From the NCBI RefSeq assembly GCF_900103875.1, contig NZ_LT629705.1:5031001-5095000 (forward strand): a DNA stretch of 64,000 nucleotides, in the 5' to 3' direction. The notes beneath the pieces were generated by a model. The model ran no database searches. It worked only from the letters and a program-made list of their open reading frames with translations, and was not told the DNA's origin. The stretch is from Pseudomonas arsenicoxydans. GTDB lineage: Bacteria > Pseudomonadota > Gammaproteobacteria > Pseudomonadales > Pseudomonadaceae. A program made the translations under genes and the position numbers. Shown here piece by piece: positions 44,009 through 54,680 of this stretch. Positions within the stretch are counted from its first letter, which is position 1; each line of letters starts with the position of its first letter.

Positions 44009-45001
44009 ATGAGCGTACTTGTGGAATCGACTGGCCAAAGCCCGGCCAAGATGGAAGTCGGCGTCAAACTGCGCGGCGCAGAAAAGGTCGCGCGGATACC
44101 GGTCAAGATCATCCCGACCGATGAGTTCCCGCGTAAACCCGACTGGATTCGGGTGCGCATGCCGATCTCCCCCGAGGTGGATCGCATCAAGCAATTGCTG
44201 CGTAAACACAAGCTGCATAGCGTGTGTGAAGAAGCCTCTTGCCCGAACCTTGGCGAGTGTTTTTCCGGTGGCACGGCGACCTTCATGATCATGGGCGACA
44301 TCTGCACCCGCCGCTGTCCGTTCTGCGACGTCGGCCACGGCAGACCCAAACCGTTGGACGCCGATGAACCGATGAACCTGGCGGTTGCCATCGCCGACCT
44401 GCGCCTGAAGTACGTGGTGATCACCTCGGTGGACCGCGACGACCTGCGCGACGGCGGCGCCCGACATTTCGTCGATTGCCTGCGTGAGATCCGCAAGCTG
44501 TCGCCGGGCGTGCAACTGGAAACCCTGGTGCCGGATTACCGCGGTCGCATGGACGTGGCCCTGGCAATCACCGCCACCGAACCGCCCGATGTGTTCAACC
44601 ATAATCTGGAGACCGTACCGCGCCTGTACAAAGCTGCGCGGCCGGGCTCGGATTTCGAGTGGTCACTGGATTTGCTGCAGAAATTCAAACTGTGGGTCCC
44701 GCACATCCCGACCAAATCCGGCCTGATGCTCGGCCTCGGCGAGACCGACGAAGAAGTCATCGAAGTCATGCAGCGACTGCGTGAGCACGATGTCGACATG
44801 CTCACCCTCGGCCAGTACCTGCAACCGTCGCGCAGTCACTTGCCGGTGCAGCGTTTCGTGCACCCGGACACCTTCGCCTGGTTCGCCGAAGAAGGCACCC
44901 AAATGGGCTTCAAGAACGTCGCCTCCGGCCCGCTGGTGCGCTCCTCCTACCATGCCGATCAACAGATGATAGGGGCGAAGACCGGCCTGAATACCCACTG
45001 A
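44009..45001 (+). CDS. lipA: Lipoyl synthase (paralogue near glycine cleavage genes)
   Basis: Radical-SAM enzyme inserting two sulfurs into octanoyl chains on lipoyl proteins; 330 residues. Both Fe-S clusters can be placed: the auxiliary [12 protein letters not shown] and the SAM-binding [13 protein letters not shown], and the C-terminal RSSYHAD with its Ser ligand is intact. The start MSVLVEST at 44009 replaces an upstream frame that runs into the REP. P. aeruginosa has sdaA and gcvT2 at this position; here lipA follows glyA instead. It is probably a second lipA besides the housekeeping lipB-lipA locus, dedicated to GcvH; that is inference. Confidence 0.93.
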   Translation: MSVLVESTGQSPAKMEVGVKLRGAEKVARIPVKIIPTDEFPRKPDWIRVRMPISPEVDRIKQLLRKHKLHSVCEEASCPNLGECFSGGTATFMIMGDICTRRCPFCDVGHGRPKPLDADEPMNLAVAIADLRLKYVVITSVDRDDLRDGGARHFVDCLREIRKLSPGVQLETLVPDYRGRMDVALAITATEPPDVFNHNLETVPRLYKAARPGSDFEWSLDLLQKFKLWVPHIPTKSGLMLGLGETDEEVIEVMQRLREHDVDMLTLGQYLQPSRSHLPVQRFVHPDTFAWFAEEGTQMGFKNVASGPLVRSSYHADQQMIGAKTGLNTH

Positions 45002-45010
45002 CGCCTCCCC

Positions 45011-47077
45011 TCAGATCATCGGTGAAGCACTCACCACGCGCAGGGCCAGCCCTTCGTAGGCATCCAGCGTGATGGTGAACTCACCCTCAGGCGTGAGATC
45101 ACCCTCAACTCGCTCGTTGATGATGTCGACCACCGGCCCCGGTGCAATATTGGGCAGGTGCAAGGTTTCGGTGATCGGCGTCGAGCCGAAGTTCAGCGCA
45201 GTGATTTGCGTGCCTTTGCCAGCGGGCAATTCGTGAACCATGATCAGCAGCCCCGGGTGCTGCACATCCGGGATCAGGATCTGCCGACTTGCGGCGATGT
45301 CGTATGAGCGCCGTGCTGCCAGGATTCTGCGCAGTTGCGAGACGAACGAATCCGAGTCTTTCAGTTGGCTGGGCAGGCTGCCATACAACGTCTTCGGACG
45401 TGGCATCTGGCCGGCGGACAGTGGCGCCTCTGGATTGAGGTCGACCAGATCGTAGGCGCCCCGGTGAATCCAGCGCGTGTCACCGTCACCCATCAAATGT
45501 GCAACCTCTTCGGCCGGCAAGGGCAACGCGCCGACCAGGTCCCAGCCTGAGAGTGCGAACACGCCCGGTTGCATGGCGTTGTACATCACCAAGAGCAAAT
45601 GGACCTGGCGAATCTGTTGGATATCCGCCGCCGAAATCGCGTCCAGATCACGAATTCCCAGCGCCGCAGTGATGATGCTGACGGTGGTGCAGGACACGCC
45701 GTTGGTGACGAACTTCAGGTTGTAGGGTGCGTGCTCGCCGGCCAGACGCTCGTACATCTGCTCGCGGATGTGTTCGCGCAAGATATTGCCGGGGAAGGTC
45801 TGGCCCTGAAAAAGGTAAGTATCGTGGGCGTGCAGCGTCCAGAAATGCACCAGTTCCAGAGTCAACTCGTCGTGGTTCTGCAGAGCATGGATCAGCGAAC
45901 CCGGATCGATGCCGAGGGTGTGCATCTGGCGCAGCATCAAGCGCAGGAATTCGGTATCGCCCATCAGCAACGCGTGTTGGTAGGCCGGGCGAGTGATGAA
46001 GTCGTAGGACAGATCGGCGCCACCGTGGGACATGCTGGCGATGTCGTCGACGGTCAGGTTGAGCTCTTGAAAACTGAAACCGCCAGCCTTGCGGATCGCG
46101 CCGGCCAGGAGCTGGTTACCGGTGATCGATAGCGGGTGGCTTTCAGACCAGGCCGTGCCGTCGAGTTTGCGCTCCACGCCGAGAAATCCATTGGCGTCCA
46201 GGCGCAGAATCTTCGCGCCCATGACGTCAATGGCGTGCAAGGCATCGCCGATGATCATCTGCTGCGCGGCGAAGGTCGGGTCCAGCCAGTTCAGTGACGG
46301 CTGCCCTTCCTTGAAGTAATGCAGATAGACCCAGCGTCGCGGCTTGCCATCGACACCGATGACGATCGGTGTCGCGCTCCAGTCGGTTTCCTTGACCCCC
46401 GGTTCGAAGAAGATCACTCGCTGCAACTGGCCGACGATGTAGTGCTTGTCCCGCAGCACGTCGACCTGCAACGGGCTGAGGTTTTGTGAATCACGACCGT
46501 CGGCAATGTCCGGCAGCAGAGGCCAATCCTCTTCGCGGATTTCGACCATGTGGTAGAGGCCGGGATAGTCTTCGTAGGCCATCTCGGCCAGGCGGAAGTC
46601 CGCGCCTTTGCCGGTATGCGAAGGAATAACGTCATCGATGATCACGGCGTTGTGCGCGGCGGCCATGCGCACCAGCGCTTGAAGCTGCGCTTCGGTGCCC
46701 AGTTGCGGGTCGATTTCGAAGCTGATGCGGTCGAAGTTGCCGTCAATGGTCGGTGTGCGTCGGGTGCCGGTCAGGCCGCCGGACATTTTCAGCGGGCCGT
46801 TGTGTATGCCCTGGATGCCGATTCTTGACAGGGCATGCCACAGGGTTTCGTCGCCCAGGGCTTCGAGCACGGTGCCATTTTCGCGGGTGACGATGGATGC
46901 CGGGTAGGCGGTGAACCATACGGACGCGAGGGCGGAGGCATCCCTAGGCCGGGTATGGGCGTAGGGCTGTTGCCACATCCGGCCTTGCCCTGAGTAGAGT
47001 TTGGCGCGCTGTCTGGCGGCGTGAAGCATCGATTGTTCAACCAACCAGGTCACGTGGTTTTTGTCAGCCGCGGTCAT
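45011..47077 (-). CDS. GH13 family protein, TreS/maltosyltransferase-like
   Basis: A 688-residue alpha-amylase-superfamily enzyme. The four conserved regions are readable: [12 protein letters not shown] (region I, near 147), ILRLDANGF with the nucleophile Asp (near 293), SFQELNL with the acid/base Glu (near 340) and ALQNHDEL (region IV, near 400). A C-terminal beta domain ends the protein. It is often annotated as putative maltose alpha-glucosyltransferase or trehalose synthase; the loops differ from classical TreS, so the true reaction is open. The gene converges on lipA with a 9-nt gap and has a weak ribosome site. Confidence 0.8.
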   Translation of the reverse strand: MTAADKNHVTWLVEQSMLHAARQRAKLYSGQGRMWQQPYAHTRPRDASALASVWFTAYPASIVTRENGTVLEALGDETLWHALSRIGIQGIHNGPLKMSGGLTGTRRTPTIDGNFDRISFEIDPQLGTEAQLQALVRMAAAHNAVIIDDVIPSHTGKGADFRLAEMAYEDYPGLYHMVEIREEDWPLLPDIADGRDSQNLSPLQVDVLRDKHYIVGQLQRVIFFEPGVKETDWSATPIVIGVDGKPRRWVYLHYFKEGQPSLNWLDPTFAAQQMIIGDALHAIDVMGAKILRLDANGFLGVERKLDGTAWSESHPLSITGNQLLAGAIRKAGGFSFQELNLTVDDIASMSHGGADLSYDFITRPAYQHALLMGDTEFLRLMLRQMHTLGIDPGSLIHALQNHDELTLELVHFWTLHAHDTYLFQGQTFPGNILREHIREQMYERLAGEHAPYNLKFVTNGVSCTTVSIITAALGIRDLDAISAADIQQIRQVHLLLVMYNAMQPGVFALSGWDLVGALPLPAEEVAHLMGDGDTRWIHRGAYDLVDLNPEAPLSAGQMPRPKTLYGSLPSQLKDSDSFVSQLRRILAARRSYDIAASRQILIPDVQHPGLLIMVHELPAGKGTQITALNFGSTPITETLHLPNIAPGPVVDIINERVEGDLTPEGEFTITLDAYEGLALRVVSASPMI

Positions 47078-47199
47078 AGAAACGATTACCTGTTGTTTGG
47101 GTAAATATCTGTTGGGGCAGCGTTCGCTTGTTGGCGTCGGTGGCCACTTCCTCCTTATATGAGGGCCTGGGTTTGTATTCGTTGCATTTAGGGTTGATT

Positions 47200-47510
47200 G
47201 GGTTGGGTGTATATCCGTTGTTGGGGTAACGGCGGCTATTGGTTCCGCTTTTACAGCGGGTCACTTGGAGAAGCGCCAAGTAACCAAGCGCTTTTGCCCC
47301 TGACGTTCGGTGCCTCGCCTAGGCTCGGCATGCCCTCGCTCCGGTCCTGCTCCGTGGGCCCGCCGCCATCGGCCATCCATGGCCGGGGGCGGCTAACCCG
47401 GCATCCATGCCGGGTTGCCCACTGCGCAGAACCTCCACTCGGCCTCTCGAGGCGGCGTGTGCATCAAGATCAAGAGCTGCAAGCGAGCTACCGCTCGGCT
47501 TGTTGAGTGG
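47200..47510. repeat. Long interspersed Pseudomonas repeat
   Basis: A stretch of about 300 bp rich in short palindromes: CTTGG-AGAAGCG-CCAAG, GGCCATCCATGGCC and CCCGGCATCCATGCCGGG. I recognise the sequence type as a dispersed element present in many copies in Pseudomonas genomes, often mis-annotated as small proteins (e.g. a frame ending CRVAHCAEPPLG). No transposase is present. It fills most of the 518-nt gap between two leftward genes. Confidence 0.75.
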
Positions 47511-47595
47511 TGAGGAGCAAGAGCGTTGCGTCGATCTGCTTTTTGTAAGAGTGAGCCTGCTCGCGATGTTGTTGATCTTGCTGTTGCATTCGGGT

Positions 47596-48999
47596 TTAGG
47601 TGGGTATGGGTTCACTTTTTAAGGCTGGTAATGCGATGGCGAGTGCCAGTATTAAAAGCGCTGCTGCTACCGCGAAGGTGATTGTCATGCCGTTGGCGAC
47701 GGCCGCTGGCGCTGCTCGCGTGATGTCGGGGGCGGATGTGGCGAGCGCGAAGATTGCGCCCATGACCGAGGCTCCGGTGATGAGTCCCAGGTTGCGCGAC
47801 AGGCTGAGCAGGCCGGCAATAAGGCCTCGTTGGTCGGGGCTGATGCCGGTCATGATCAGTGTGTTGTTGGCCGCTTGGAAAAGTGCGTAGCTGGCGGTGA
47901 TGACTGCGATGGGCGCGAGGTAGCCCAAGACGCCGAAACGTGTCGGCATTGTCGCTAATACGCACGCCCCTAGCACCATGCAGGCCAGTCCGGCGACGGT
48001 CATGCGTTGCGCGCCGAATCGGTCGACCAGGCGCCCGGCGGGGACGCCAGCCAGTGCGGCGACCAGCGGGCCGACTGATAAGGCGAGTCCGACCAGTGCG
48101 GCCTTTAGCCCTAGCGTCGCCGAGAGGTAGAACGGCCCGACCACCAGTGTCGCCATCATCACGGTCGAGACCAGCAGGCTCATGGCCAGGCTCGCGCGCA
48201 AACTCCGGTCCTGGAACAGTGCGAGCTTTATCAGTGGCGATGCCACCTTCGCCTCGACGAACAGGAAAATCCCGCTGCCGACCACTGCCATCAGCAGCAA
48301 CACAAGGTTGAGCGCCCCCCAGTCGCCACCGCCCCAGGTCATCGACAAGGCGTAGGCGCCGAGTGTCAGCGCAAGGACCAGCGTCCCGGTAATGTCGAAC
48401 CTGGCACGCTGCGCCTTCGGCACAGGGCGATCGGCGGGCAAGTAGCGAAACGCGAGGGCCCAGTTCAAGAGGCCCAATGGCAGGTTGACCAGAAAAATCG
48501 CTTGCCAGCCGAAGCCCGAGATCAGCAGGCCACCGAGCGAGGGGCCCAGCGTGGTGCCGATTGCCGACATGGTGCCGAGCAAGCCCATGGCGCTGCCGGT
48601 TTGTGCTTTGGGCACGGTCTCGCCGACGAATGCCACGGTGAGCGCCAACATGATCGCTGCCCCCAGGCCCTGTACCGCCCGGGCAGCGACCAGCCACCAC
48701 AGCGTCGGCGCCAGACCACACGCCAGTGACGCCAATGTGAAAATAGCGATGCCCGACAACATCAAGCGTCGCCGACCGATGAGATCACCGAGGCGTCCGA
48801 CGCTAACGATCAACGTGGTGATCGCGAGCAGGTAAGCCAGGACGATCCACTGCACTTGCTGGAAAGAAGCCTCGAGCGCCTGGGCCAACGTCGGCAAGCC
48901 GGCATTGGCGATGCTGGTGTCGAGCGACGGCATCAACATCGACAGGGAAAGGCTGGCGAGCGCCCAGCGCACCGAACCGGTTTGCGTCATGAGTTTCAT
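47596..48999 (-). CDS. MFS drug/metabolite exporter (DHA2-like)
   Basis: A 467-residue major facilitator with 12-14 membrane segments. The opening LDTSIANAGLPTLAQALEAS (D1-motif-like, as in DHA2 multidrug exporters), the loop motif GRLGDLIGRRRLML and the antiporter-type motif C (LGPSLGGLLI) are all visible. It presumably exports small toxic compounds by proton antiport; substrates are unknown. It is divergent from a LysR gene across 129 nt, the usual arrangement for a substrate-induced efflux gene. Confidence 0.88.
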   Translation of the reverse strand: MKLMTQTGSVRWALASLSLSMLMPSLDTSIANAGLPTLAQALEASFQQVQWIVLAYLLAITTLIVSVGRLGDLIGRRRLMLSGIAIFTLASLACGLAPTLWWLVAARAVQGLGAAIMLALTVAFVGETVPKAQTGSAMGLLGTMSAIGTTLGPSLGGLLISGFGWQAIFLVNLPLGLLNWALAFRYLPADRPVPKAQRARFDITGTLVLALTLGAYALSMTWGGGDWGALNLVLLLMAVVGSGIFLFVEAKVASPLIKLALFQDRSLRASLAMSLLVSTVMMATLVVGPFYLSATLGLKAALVGLALSVGPLVAALAGVPAGRLVDRFGAQRMTVAGLACMVLGACVLATMPTRFGVLGYLAPIAVITASYALFQAANNTLIMTGISPDQRGLIAGLLSLSRNLGLITGASVMGAIFALATSAPDITRAAPAAVANGMTITFAVAAALLILALAIALPALKSEPIPT

Positions 49000-49128
49000 G
49001 GTTTTTGGCCACTGATGAAAAGTTGACCTTCAGCGTATTCCCGCGCATGACAGGGCGGAAGACGCACGCCTTGCACTGAATACCTGCACACGACGCCATG
49101 TCAGCGTCAACCGTGCTAACGTTGCCCC

Positions 49129-50031
49129 ATGACGACTCCCGACCTGAACCTGCTGATTACCCTGGATGCGCTGCTCACCGAAGGCAGTGTGGCGCGCGCC
49201 GCCCAGCGCTTGCGATTGAGCCCATCGGCGATGAGCCGGGCGCTGGCGCGGTTGCGTGCAACCACCGGCGACCCGCTGCTGGTCCGGGCCGGGCGCGGCC
49301 TGGTGCCGACGCCCCGGGCGCTGCAATTGCGTGAACAAGTCAGCCAATTGGTGCAGGACGCCGAAGCGGTCTTGCGCCCTGCCGAGCAGCTCGACCTCAA
49401 ACAACTGGAGCGCACCTTCACGCTGCGCACCAGTGACGGTTTCGTCGAGAATTTCGGCCCGGCATTGATTGCTCGCCTCGGCGATGAAGCGCCCGGCGTG
49501 CGCCTGCACTTCTTGCAGAAGCTCAACCAGGACAGCACGTTGCTGCGTGACGGAACGGTCGATCTGGAAACCGGCGTGGTCGGCGACACCACCAGCCCGG
49601 AGGTGCGTACCCGCGCCTTGTACCAGGACCGATTCATCGGTGTCGTGCGCATGGGGCATGCACTGAGCAAGGGCAAGATCACGCCCGCCCGTTACGCGTC
49701 TGGCAAGCACATTCTGGTGTCGCGACGCGGACGAGACCAAGGGCCGATGGATGACGCCTTGAAACCCCTTGGCCTGGTGCGGGAGATCGTCACGATTGTC
49801 GGCGGCTTTTCTGCGGCACTGGCGCTGGCCCGGGCCTCGGACCTGATCGCGACAGTGCCGGAACGCCACACACAGAATCTGCGCGCCGGCCTGCACTGTT
49901 TCCCTCTGCCGGTGGCGACGCCGATGATCACGGTTTCCATGCTCTGGCACCCGCGAATGGACGCCGATGCCGCGCATCAATGGTTGCGCGGCTGCATTCG
50001 TGAGCTGTGCGCAGGATTCCAGGCACCCTGA
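49129..50031 (+). CDS. LysR-family regulator beside the exporter
   Basis: A 300-residue LysR protein. PDLNLLITLDALLTEGSVARAA and LSPSAMSRALARLRATTGDP form the helix-turn-helix; an effector domain follows from residue 85. It is divergent from the MFS exporter gene and so probably its regulator. There is no strong ribosome site before the ATG at 49129, but the residue pattern makes this start clear. An ilvD gene follows after 88 nt on the same strand but looks independently expressed. Confidence 0.87.
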   Translation: MTTPDLNLLITLDALLTEGSVARAAQRLRLSPSAMSRALARLRATTGDPLLVRAGRGLVPTPRALQLREQVSQLVQDAEAVLRPAEQLDLKQLERTFTLRTSDGFVENFGPALIARLGDEAPGVRLHFLQKLNQDSTLLRDGTVDLETGVVGDTTSPEVRTRALYQDRFIGVVRMGHALSKGKITPARYASGKHILVSRRGRDQGPMDDALKPLGLVREIVTIVGGFSAALALARASDLIATVPERHTQNLRAGLHCFPLPVATPMITVSMLWHPRMDADAAHQWLRGCIRELCAGFQAP

Positions 50032-50119
50032 ACTGATTTTTGTGGCCTGCAGGACTAGACTCAATCGGTTGCTTCGGACCACACCGGTCAGGCTAGCGAT
50101 CTGGATATGAGGGAATGTC

Positions 50120-51802
50120 ATGAGCGACAAAGACACGCTACGTAAATACTCCTCTCAAGTGGTCGACGGCGTAGAGCGCGCCCCCGGCCGTTCCATGCTG
50201 CGCGCGGTGGGTTTCACCGACGAGGATTTCAAGAAGCCGCAGATCGGCATCGCCTCCACCTGGGCGATGGTCACCCCGTGCAACATGCACATCGACAAGC
50301 TGGCCATCGAAGCCGAAAAAGGCGCGAATGCCGCCGGTGCCAAGGGCGTGATTTTCAACACCATCACCATTTCCGACGGCATCGCCAATGGCACCGAAGG
50401 CATGAAGTATTCCTTGGTGTCGCGCGAGGTCATCGCCGATTCCATCGAGGTGGTGGCCGGTTGCGAAGGCTTTGACGGCCTGGTGACCGTGGGCGGTTGT
50501 GACAAGAACATGCCGGGCTGCCTGATCGGGATGGCGCGCCTGAATCGCCCATCGATCTTCGTCTATGGCGGCACCATCCGCCCGGGCGCCGGGCACACCG
50601 ACATCATTTCCGTGTTCGAAGCCGTCGGCCAGAATGCACGCGGCGATATCAACGAGATCCAGGTCAAGCAGATCGAGGAAGTGGCGATTCCCGGCCCCGG
50701 CTCCTGCGGCGGCATGTACACGGCCAACACCATGGCCTCGGCTATCGAGGCATTGGGCATGAGCCTGCCGGGGTCCAGCTCTCAGGACGCGGTCGGCAGC
50801 GACAAAGCCTCAGACAGCTTTCGCGCCGGTCAGCAGGTCATGGAGCTGCTCAAGCTGGACCTCAAGCCGCGCGACATCATGACCCGCAAAGCCTTCGAGA
50901 ACGCCATTCGCGTGGTCATCGCCCTCGCCGGCTCGACCAATGCCGTGCTGCACTTGCTGGCGATGGCCCATGCGGTGGATGTCGAGCTGACGCTGGATGA
51001 TTTCGTCGAGCTGGGCAAGATTTCCCCGGTGGTCGCCGACCTGCGCCCCAGCGGCAAATACATGATGAGCGAGCTGGTCGCCATCGGCGGCATCCAGCCG
51101 CTGATGAAACGCATGCTTGCCGCCGGCATGCTGCATGGCGATGTGCTGACGGTGACCGGCAAGACCCTGGCGGAAAACCTGGAGAACGTGCCCGATTATC
51201 CCGACGGTCAGGATGTGATCCTGCCGTTCGATCAGCCGGTCAAAAAGGACTCGCACCTAGTCGTACTGCGCGGCAACCTCTCGCCCACCGGCGCCGTGGC
51301 CAAGATCACCGGCAAGGAAGGTCTGCGCTTTCAAGGCTCGGCGCGCGTGTATCACGGTGAGGAAGGCGCACTGGCCGGGATTCTCAATGGCGAGGTCAAG
51401 GCTGGCGATGTGATCGTGATTCGCTATGAAGGCCCCAAGGGTGGGCCGGGCATGCGCGAAATGCTTTCACCGACCTCGGCGGTCATGGGCAAAGGCTTGG
51501 GCAAGGACGTTGCGCTGATCACCGATGGCCGTTTTTCCGGTGGTTCCCACGGTTTCGTAGTGGGACACATCACCCCGGAAGCCTTTGATGGCGGGCCGAT
51601 CGCGTTGATTGAAGACGGCGACACGATCACCATCGACGCCGAAACCCGGCAAATCACGGTGGATGTCTCCGATGCCGTGCTGGCCGAGCGCAAGACCCGT
51701 TGGGTGCGCCCGGAATCCAAATACAAACGCGGGGTGTTGGCCAAATATGCGAAAACCGTGTCCAGCGCCTCGGAAGGCGCGGTGACGGACAAGTACCTTT
51801 AG
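50120..51802 (+). CDS. ilvD: Dihydroxy-acid dehydratase (IlvD/Edd family)
   Basis: Dehydrates dihydroxy acids in branched-chain amino acid synthesis; 560 residues. Three Fe-S cysteines are in MVTPCNMH, GGCDKNMPGC and PGSCGGMYTANTM; the last two regions are the IlvD/Edd signatures. The length and MSDKDTLRKYSSQVVDGVERAP opening fit the shorter IlvD form. Pseudomonads also carry a 612-residue IlvD, so this may be a second copy or act on sugar acids. No other ilv genes adjoin it. Confidence 0.85.
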   Translation: MSDKDTLRKYSSQVVDGVERAPGRSMLRAVGFTDEDFKKPQIGIASTWAMVTPCNMHIDKLAIEAEKGANAAGAKGVIFNTITISDGIANGTEGMKYSLVSREVIADSIEVVAGCEGFDGLVTVGGCDKNMPGCLIGMARLNRPSIFVYGGTIRPGAGHTDIISVFEAVGQNARGDINEIQVKQIEEVAIPGPGSCGGMYTANTMASAIEALGMSLPGSSSQDAVGSDKASDSFRAGQQVMELLKLDLKPRDIMTRKAFENAIRVVIALAGSTNAVLHLLAMAHAVDVELTLDDFVELGKISPVVADLRPSGKYMMSELVAIGGIQPLMKRMLAAGMLHGDVLTVTGKTLAENLENVPDYPDGQDVILPFDQPVKKDSHLVVLRGNLSPTGAVAKITGKEGLRFQGSARVYHGEEGALAGILNGEVKAGDVIVIRYEGPKGGPGMREMLSPTSAVMGKGLGKDVALITDGRFSGGSHGFVVGHITPEAFDGGPIALIEDGDTITIDAETRQITVDVSDAVLAERKTRWVRPESKYKRGVLAKYAKTVSSASEGAVTDKYL

Positions 51803-51806
51803 GGTC

Positions 51807-51900
51807 AAGAGATCGCAGCCTCGTTTCACTCGACAGCTCCTACAGGGTTTTTGCGTTCCCCGGTAGGAGCTGTCGAGAGAAACGAGGCTGCGATCTTTTA
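51807..51900. repeat. REP pair, tail-to-tail
   Basis: Two copies of the same REP unit as at 42520-42624, in reversed arrangement. Left copy: AAGAGATCGCAGCCTCG through CAGCTCCTACAGG. Right copy: GTAGGAGCTGTCGAGAG through GCTGCGATCTTTTA. The arms differ at a few bases. The pair lies between convergent ilvD and the chemoreceptor gene, where it may act as a bidirectional terminator. Confidence 0.9.
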
Positions 51901-51907
51901 AAGGCAC

Positions 51908-53521
51908 CTACAGTCGAAACCGATCCACCGACTGCGACAGCTTGCCCGCCAGCGTCGACAGTTCATCGGTAGTCGAAGCCGTCTTGCCGATGACCTTGCT
52001 GTTGCCTTCGGACATGCCGGCAATCATGTCCACCTGATGGGCGATTTCGTTGCTGGCCAGGCTCTGCTCGCCAATCGTGCGGGTGATGTCGTTGACCAGC
52101 TGAGTGGTGTTGAGCGTGGCCTCGAGGATTTCGCGGATGGCGCGTTCGACGTCGGCGGTCACGGCCATGCCTTTGTCGACCTGTGCCACACCGGCCTCCA
52201 TGCTGTTCACTGCCTCGCGCGTACTCTGCTGGATGCGCGAGACCATGCTGGCAATTTCCTGGGTGGAGGCGCTGGTGCGTCCTGCGAGACTGCGCACTTC
52301 GTCAGCCACCACGGCAAAACCACGGCCCTGCTCACCGGCACGGGCGGCCTCGATGGCGGCGTTCAGCGCCAGCAGGTTGGTTTGATCGGCGATGCCCTTG
52401 ATCACCTGAATGATGCTGAAGATGCCCTCGGACTCCTTGTCCAGCGTGCGAATCACCAGGGCCGACTGCTGCGCCGATCGTGCAATGCCGTCCATGTCCT
52501 TGACCACCTGATGAATCACCTTACCGCCATCCTTGGCCAGCGCTTCGGCCTGGTTGGCCATGTTCAGCGCCCGCTCGGCATGCCGGGTGATTTCCTCGAT
52601 GCTTGCGGTCATTTCACTGGCGGCCGCGGCCATGGTGCTGGCCGCGACGCTTTGCTGCTGGCTGCTGTCCGCCACCTGGTGGCAGCCGCTGCTCAGTTGC
52701 ACGCTCATGCCACTCACGCCGTGCGCGTTGCTGCGAACCACCTCGATCATGCCGCGCAAGTCGCGCTGCATGGTCGCCAGGCTGCGTATCAGTGCACTGG
52801 CTTCGTCCTTGTGGGTGGGCTCGACAATCGGCTCGCTCAGGTTGCCATGGGCGATGCTTTCGGCGATCCGGCTGGCGGTCTGCAACGGCGCCATGATGCT
52901 TGAAATCACCCAGCGTCCCTGGATCAGCAGCAACAACAGACTCGCAATCAGCACGATCCCCAAGGTGAAATTGGCACTGTTGATAGCGTGTTCAGTGCCT
53001 TGGCTGGTTTGTCGGGTATTGGTTTCGATCAGGCCGCTGAGGGCGGCCATCTGGTCTTCAAGCTGGCTGAACGCGGCATTGAAGCTGCCGAGTTCCTTTT
53101 GCGCCGAATCCGGATTGTCCAGCGCCAGCCCGACGATACGCTCGGCGGCACTGATGTAGGTGTCGAGGCTCGGTTTGACCTTGTTCAGGCCCGCCATGAT
53201 GGTATCGTTGACCGGCAACTTGAGGTTTTCACCCAGCACCTCACGGAAATGCGCCGCATGTTCCTCGATGGAACTGTGCACCTCAGCCTTGGTGCTGGTG
53301 CTTTTTCCCAGCCCGACCAGCATCGCCGACAACACATCGGCGCGCAGCGCGTCGTGCATCATGTCGGCTTCAAGGTGATTGCGCAGCGCGGTCATGCTGA
53401 CCTCGTTGTCCTTCACCGCTTCAGCCATCCGGGTGTTTCCCACGTAGCTGACCAGGCTCACGATCAACGCCGTCAGCAAGCTCGTACCAATCAACAACAG
53501 CAAGCGTAATTTTATCGACAC
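51908..53521 (-). CDS. Methyl-accepting chemotaxis protein
   Basis: A 537-residue transmembrane chemoreceptor. A membrane helix ([20 protein letters not shown]) precedes a four-helix-bundle-type periplasmic sensor (residues 30-190). A second helix ([18 protein letters not shown]), HAMP and the long cytoplasmic signalling hairpin follow, with the tip [20 protein letters not shown] around residue 390. It starts with GTG, supported by AGAGGA. The ligand is unknown, and no chemotaxis genes are adjacent. Confidence 0.93.
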   Translation of the reverse strand: MSIKLRLLLLIGTSLLTALIVSLVSYVGNTRMAEAVKDNEVSMTALRNHLEADMMHDALRADVLSAMLVGLGKSTSTKAEVHSSIEEHAAHFREVLGENLKLPVNDTIMAGLNKVKPSLDTYISAAERIVGLALDNPDSAQKELGSFNAAFSQLEDQMAALSGLIETNTRQTSQGTEHAINSANFTLGIVLIASLLLLLIQGRWVISSIMAPLQTASRIAESIAHGNLSEPIVEPTHKDEASALIRSLATMQRDLRGMIEVVRSNAHGVSGMSVQLSSGCHQVADSSQQQSVAASTMAAAASEMTASIEEITRHAERALNMANQAEALAKDGGKVIHQVVKDMDGIARSAQQSALVIRTLDKESEGIFSIIQVIKGIADQTNLLALNAAIEAARAGEQGRGFAVVADEVRSLAGRTSASTQEIASMVSRIQQSTREAVNSMEAGVAQVDKGMAVTADVERAIREILEATLNTTQLVNDITRTIGEQSLASNEIAHQVDMIAGMSEGNSKVIGKTASTTDELSTLAGKLSQSVDRFRL

Positions 53522-53748
53522 GATGTAGTCCTCTTGGCACGTCGCTTTTATGAATACGCTATCGGCAGCGCCAGCCGCTTTTTTAAGCCTTGAACCGGAC
53601 TTTCAGTGTTTTGCGACATGCGGTAGGTACAGGCCCATTTGCAACGCAAATTTGCCCTTGTGCCTCGTGAACCTAGTGCTTAAACGCCAGTCATAGGCGA
53701 GCCCTGAATTCCCATTACCCTTGTCATCTGACCAGAGCTGTCCGCCTC

Positions 53749-54609
53749 ATGCGCCCAACTGCCCTCGCCTTGCGCTTCATTTCGCTCTGCTTCATGCCTT
53801 TGATTCCCCTGTTTGCCAGTCCCGCCCATGCCAGCGGGGAACGACAACTGGTGGAAGCCATCAACGACTACCGCGCCCACCCGCAACGCTGCGACAGACG
53901 TCCGGCACAACGCTTGTCGCCACTGTCACTGAGACAGAACCTGGCGTTGCCGATTGGTTATGGCGGCGGTTTGCGGGATCGGTTGAAGGCTTCCGGCTAT
54001 GCGGCGGTGACGGTGCGCACCCTGCGGGTGGTCGGCGCGCAGGATGCCGATGAGGCCTTCGATCTGTTTGAGGACGAAAATTGCGGGGCCTTGCTCGATA
54101 ACCAGTACGCCGACATTGGCGTCAGCCGCGCCCGAAACGAGTGGCAGATCGTGCTGGCGCAACCGGTTCTCGATAACCGCGTGGGTGATACGCGCGCGGC
54201 GAGCAAGGCCCTGTTGGCCGAGGTCAATGCCGCGCGAGCCAAGCCACGGATGTGCGGTGGCCAGCGCTTTGCCGCCGCCCGACCGCTGAGCTGGAACCCC
54301 GCACTCGGTGCCGCAGCGCAGGGGCACAGCAAGGCGATGGCTTACGGCAATTATTTTGCGCACCGCGATCCCGACGGTGACATGCCGGCTGATCGAGCAA
54401 GAGCGGCCGGCTACCGTGGCCGGCAAATCGGCGAAAACATCGCCGCCGGGCAGAGCTCTCCGGGCAAGGCCATGGCAGGCTGGCTGGCCAGCCCTGGGCA
54501 TTGCGCCAACTTGATGAATCCGATGTTTACTCAGGTGGGCGCTGCGTATGCGGCGGATGCACGCAGCGATGAAGGGGTTTATTGGACGATGCTGTTTGGG
54601 GCGCCGTGA
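53749..54609 (+). CDS. Secreted CAP/SCP-domain protein with a duplicated module
   Basis: A 286-residue exported protein. The signal (ISLCFMPLIPLFASPAHA) is cleaved near residue 26. A C-terminal CAP domain (residues 140-286) has LLAEVNAARAKPRMCGG, YFAHRDPDGDMPADRARAAGY, GENIAAG, and SPGHCANLMNPMFTQVGAAYA, all typical of bacterial SCP proteins. The N-terminal part begins with a similar but degenerate version (LVEAINDYRAHPQRCDRRP), suggesting a duplicated module that lost its catalytic-like residues. The function of bacterial CAP proteins is mostly unknown. Confidence 0.88.
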   Translation: MRPTALALRFISLCFMPLIPLFASPAHASGERQLVEAINDYRAHPQRCDRRPAQRLSPLSLRQNLALPIGYGGGLRDRLKASGYAAVTVRTLRVVGAQDADEAFDLFEDENCGALLDNQYADIGVSRARNEWQIVLAQPVLDNRVGDTRAASKALLAEVNAARAKPRMCGGQRFAAARPLSWNPALGAAAQGHSKAMAYGNYFAHRDPDGDMPADRARAAGYRGRQIGENIAAGQSSPGKAMAGWLASPGHCANLMNPMFTQVGAAYAADARSDEGVYWTMLFGAP

Positions 54610-54680
54610 AACCAGAGTGATGGATGGCCGATCAACGCAACCAACGAGAAACAGCCGCCTGCGTGCCAGCGCATCCGCAC

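Noticed and set aside
47198..47622. Small proteins inside the repeat at 47.2-47.6 kb
   Set aside because: These frames are a by-product of the interspersed repeat, a well-known source of false annotation in Pseudomonas.
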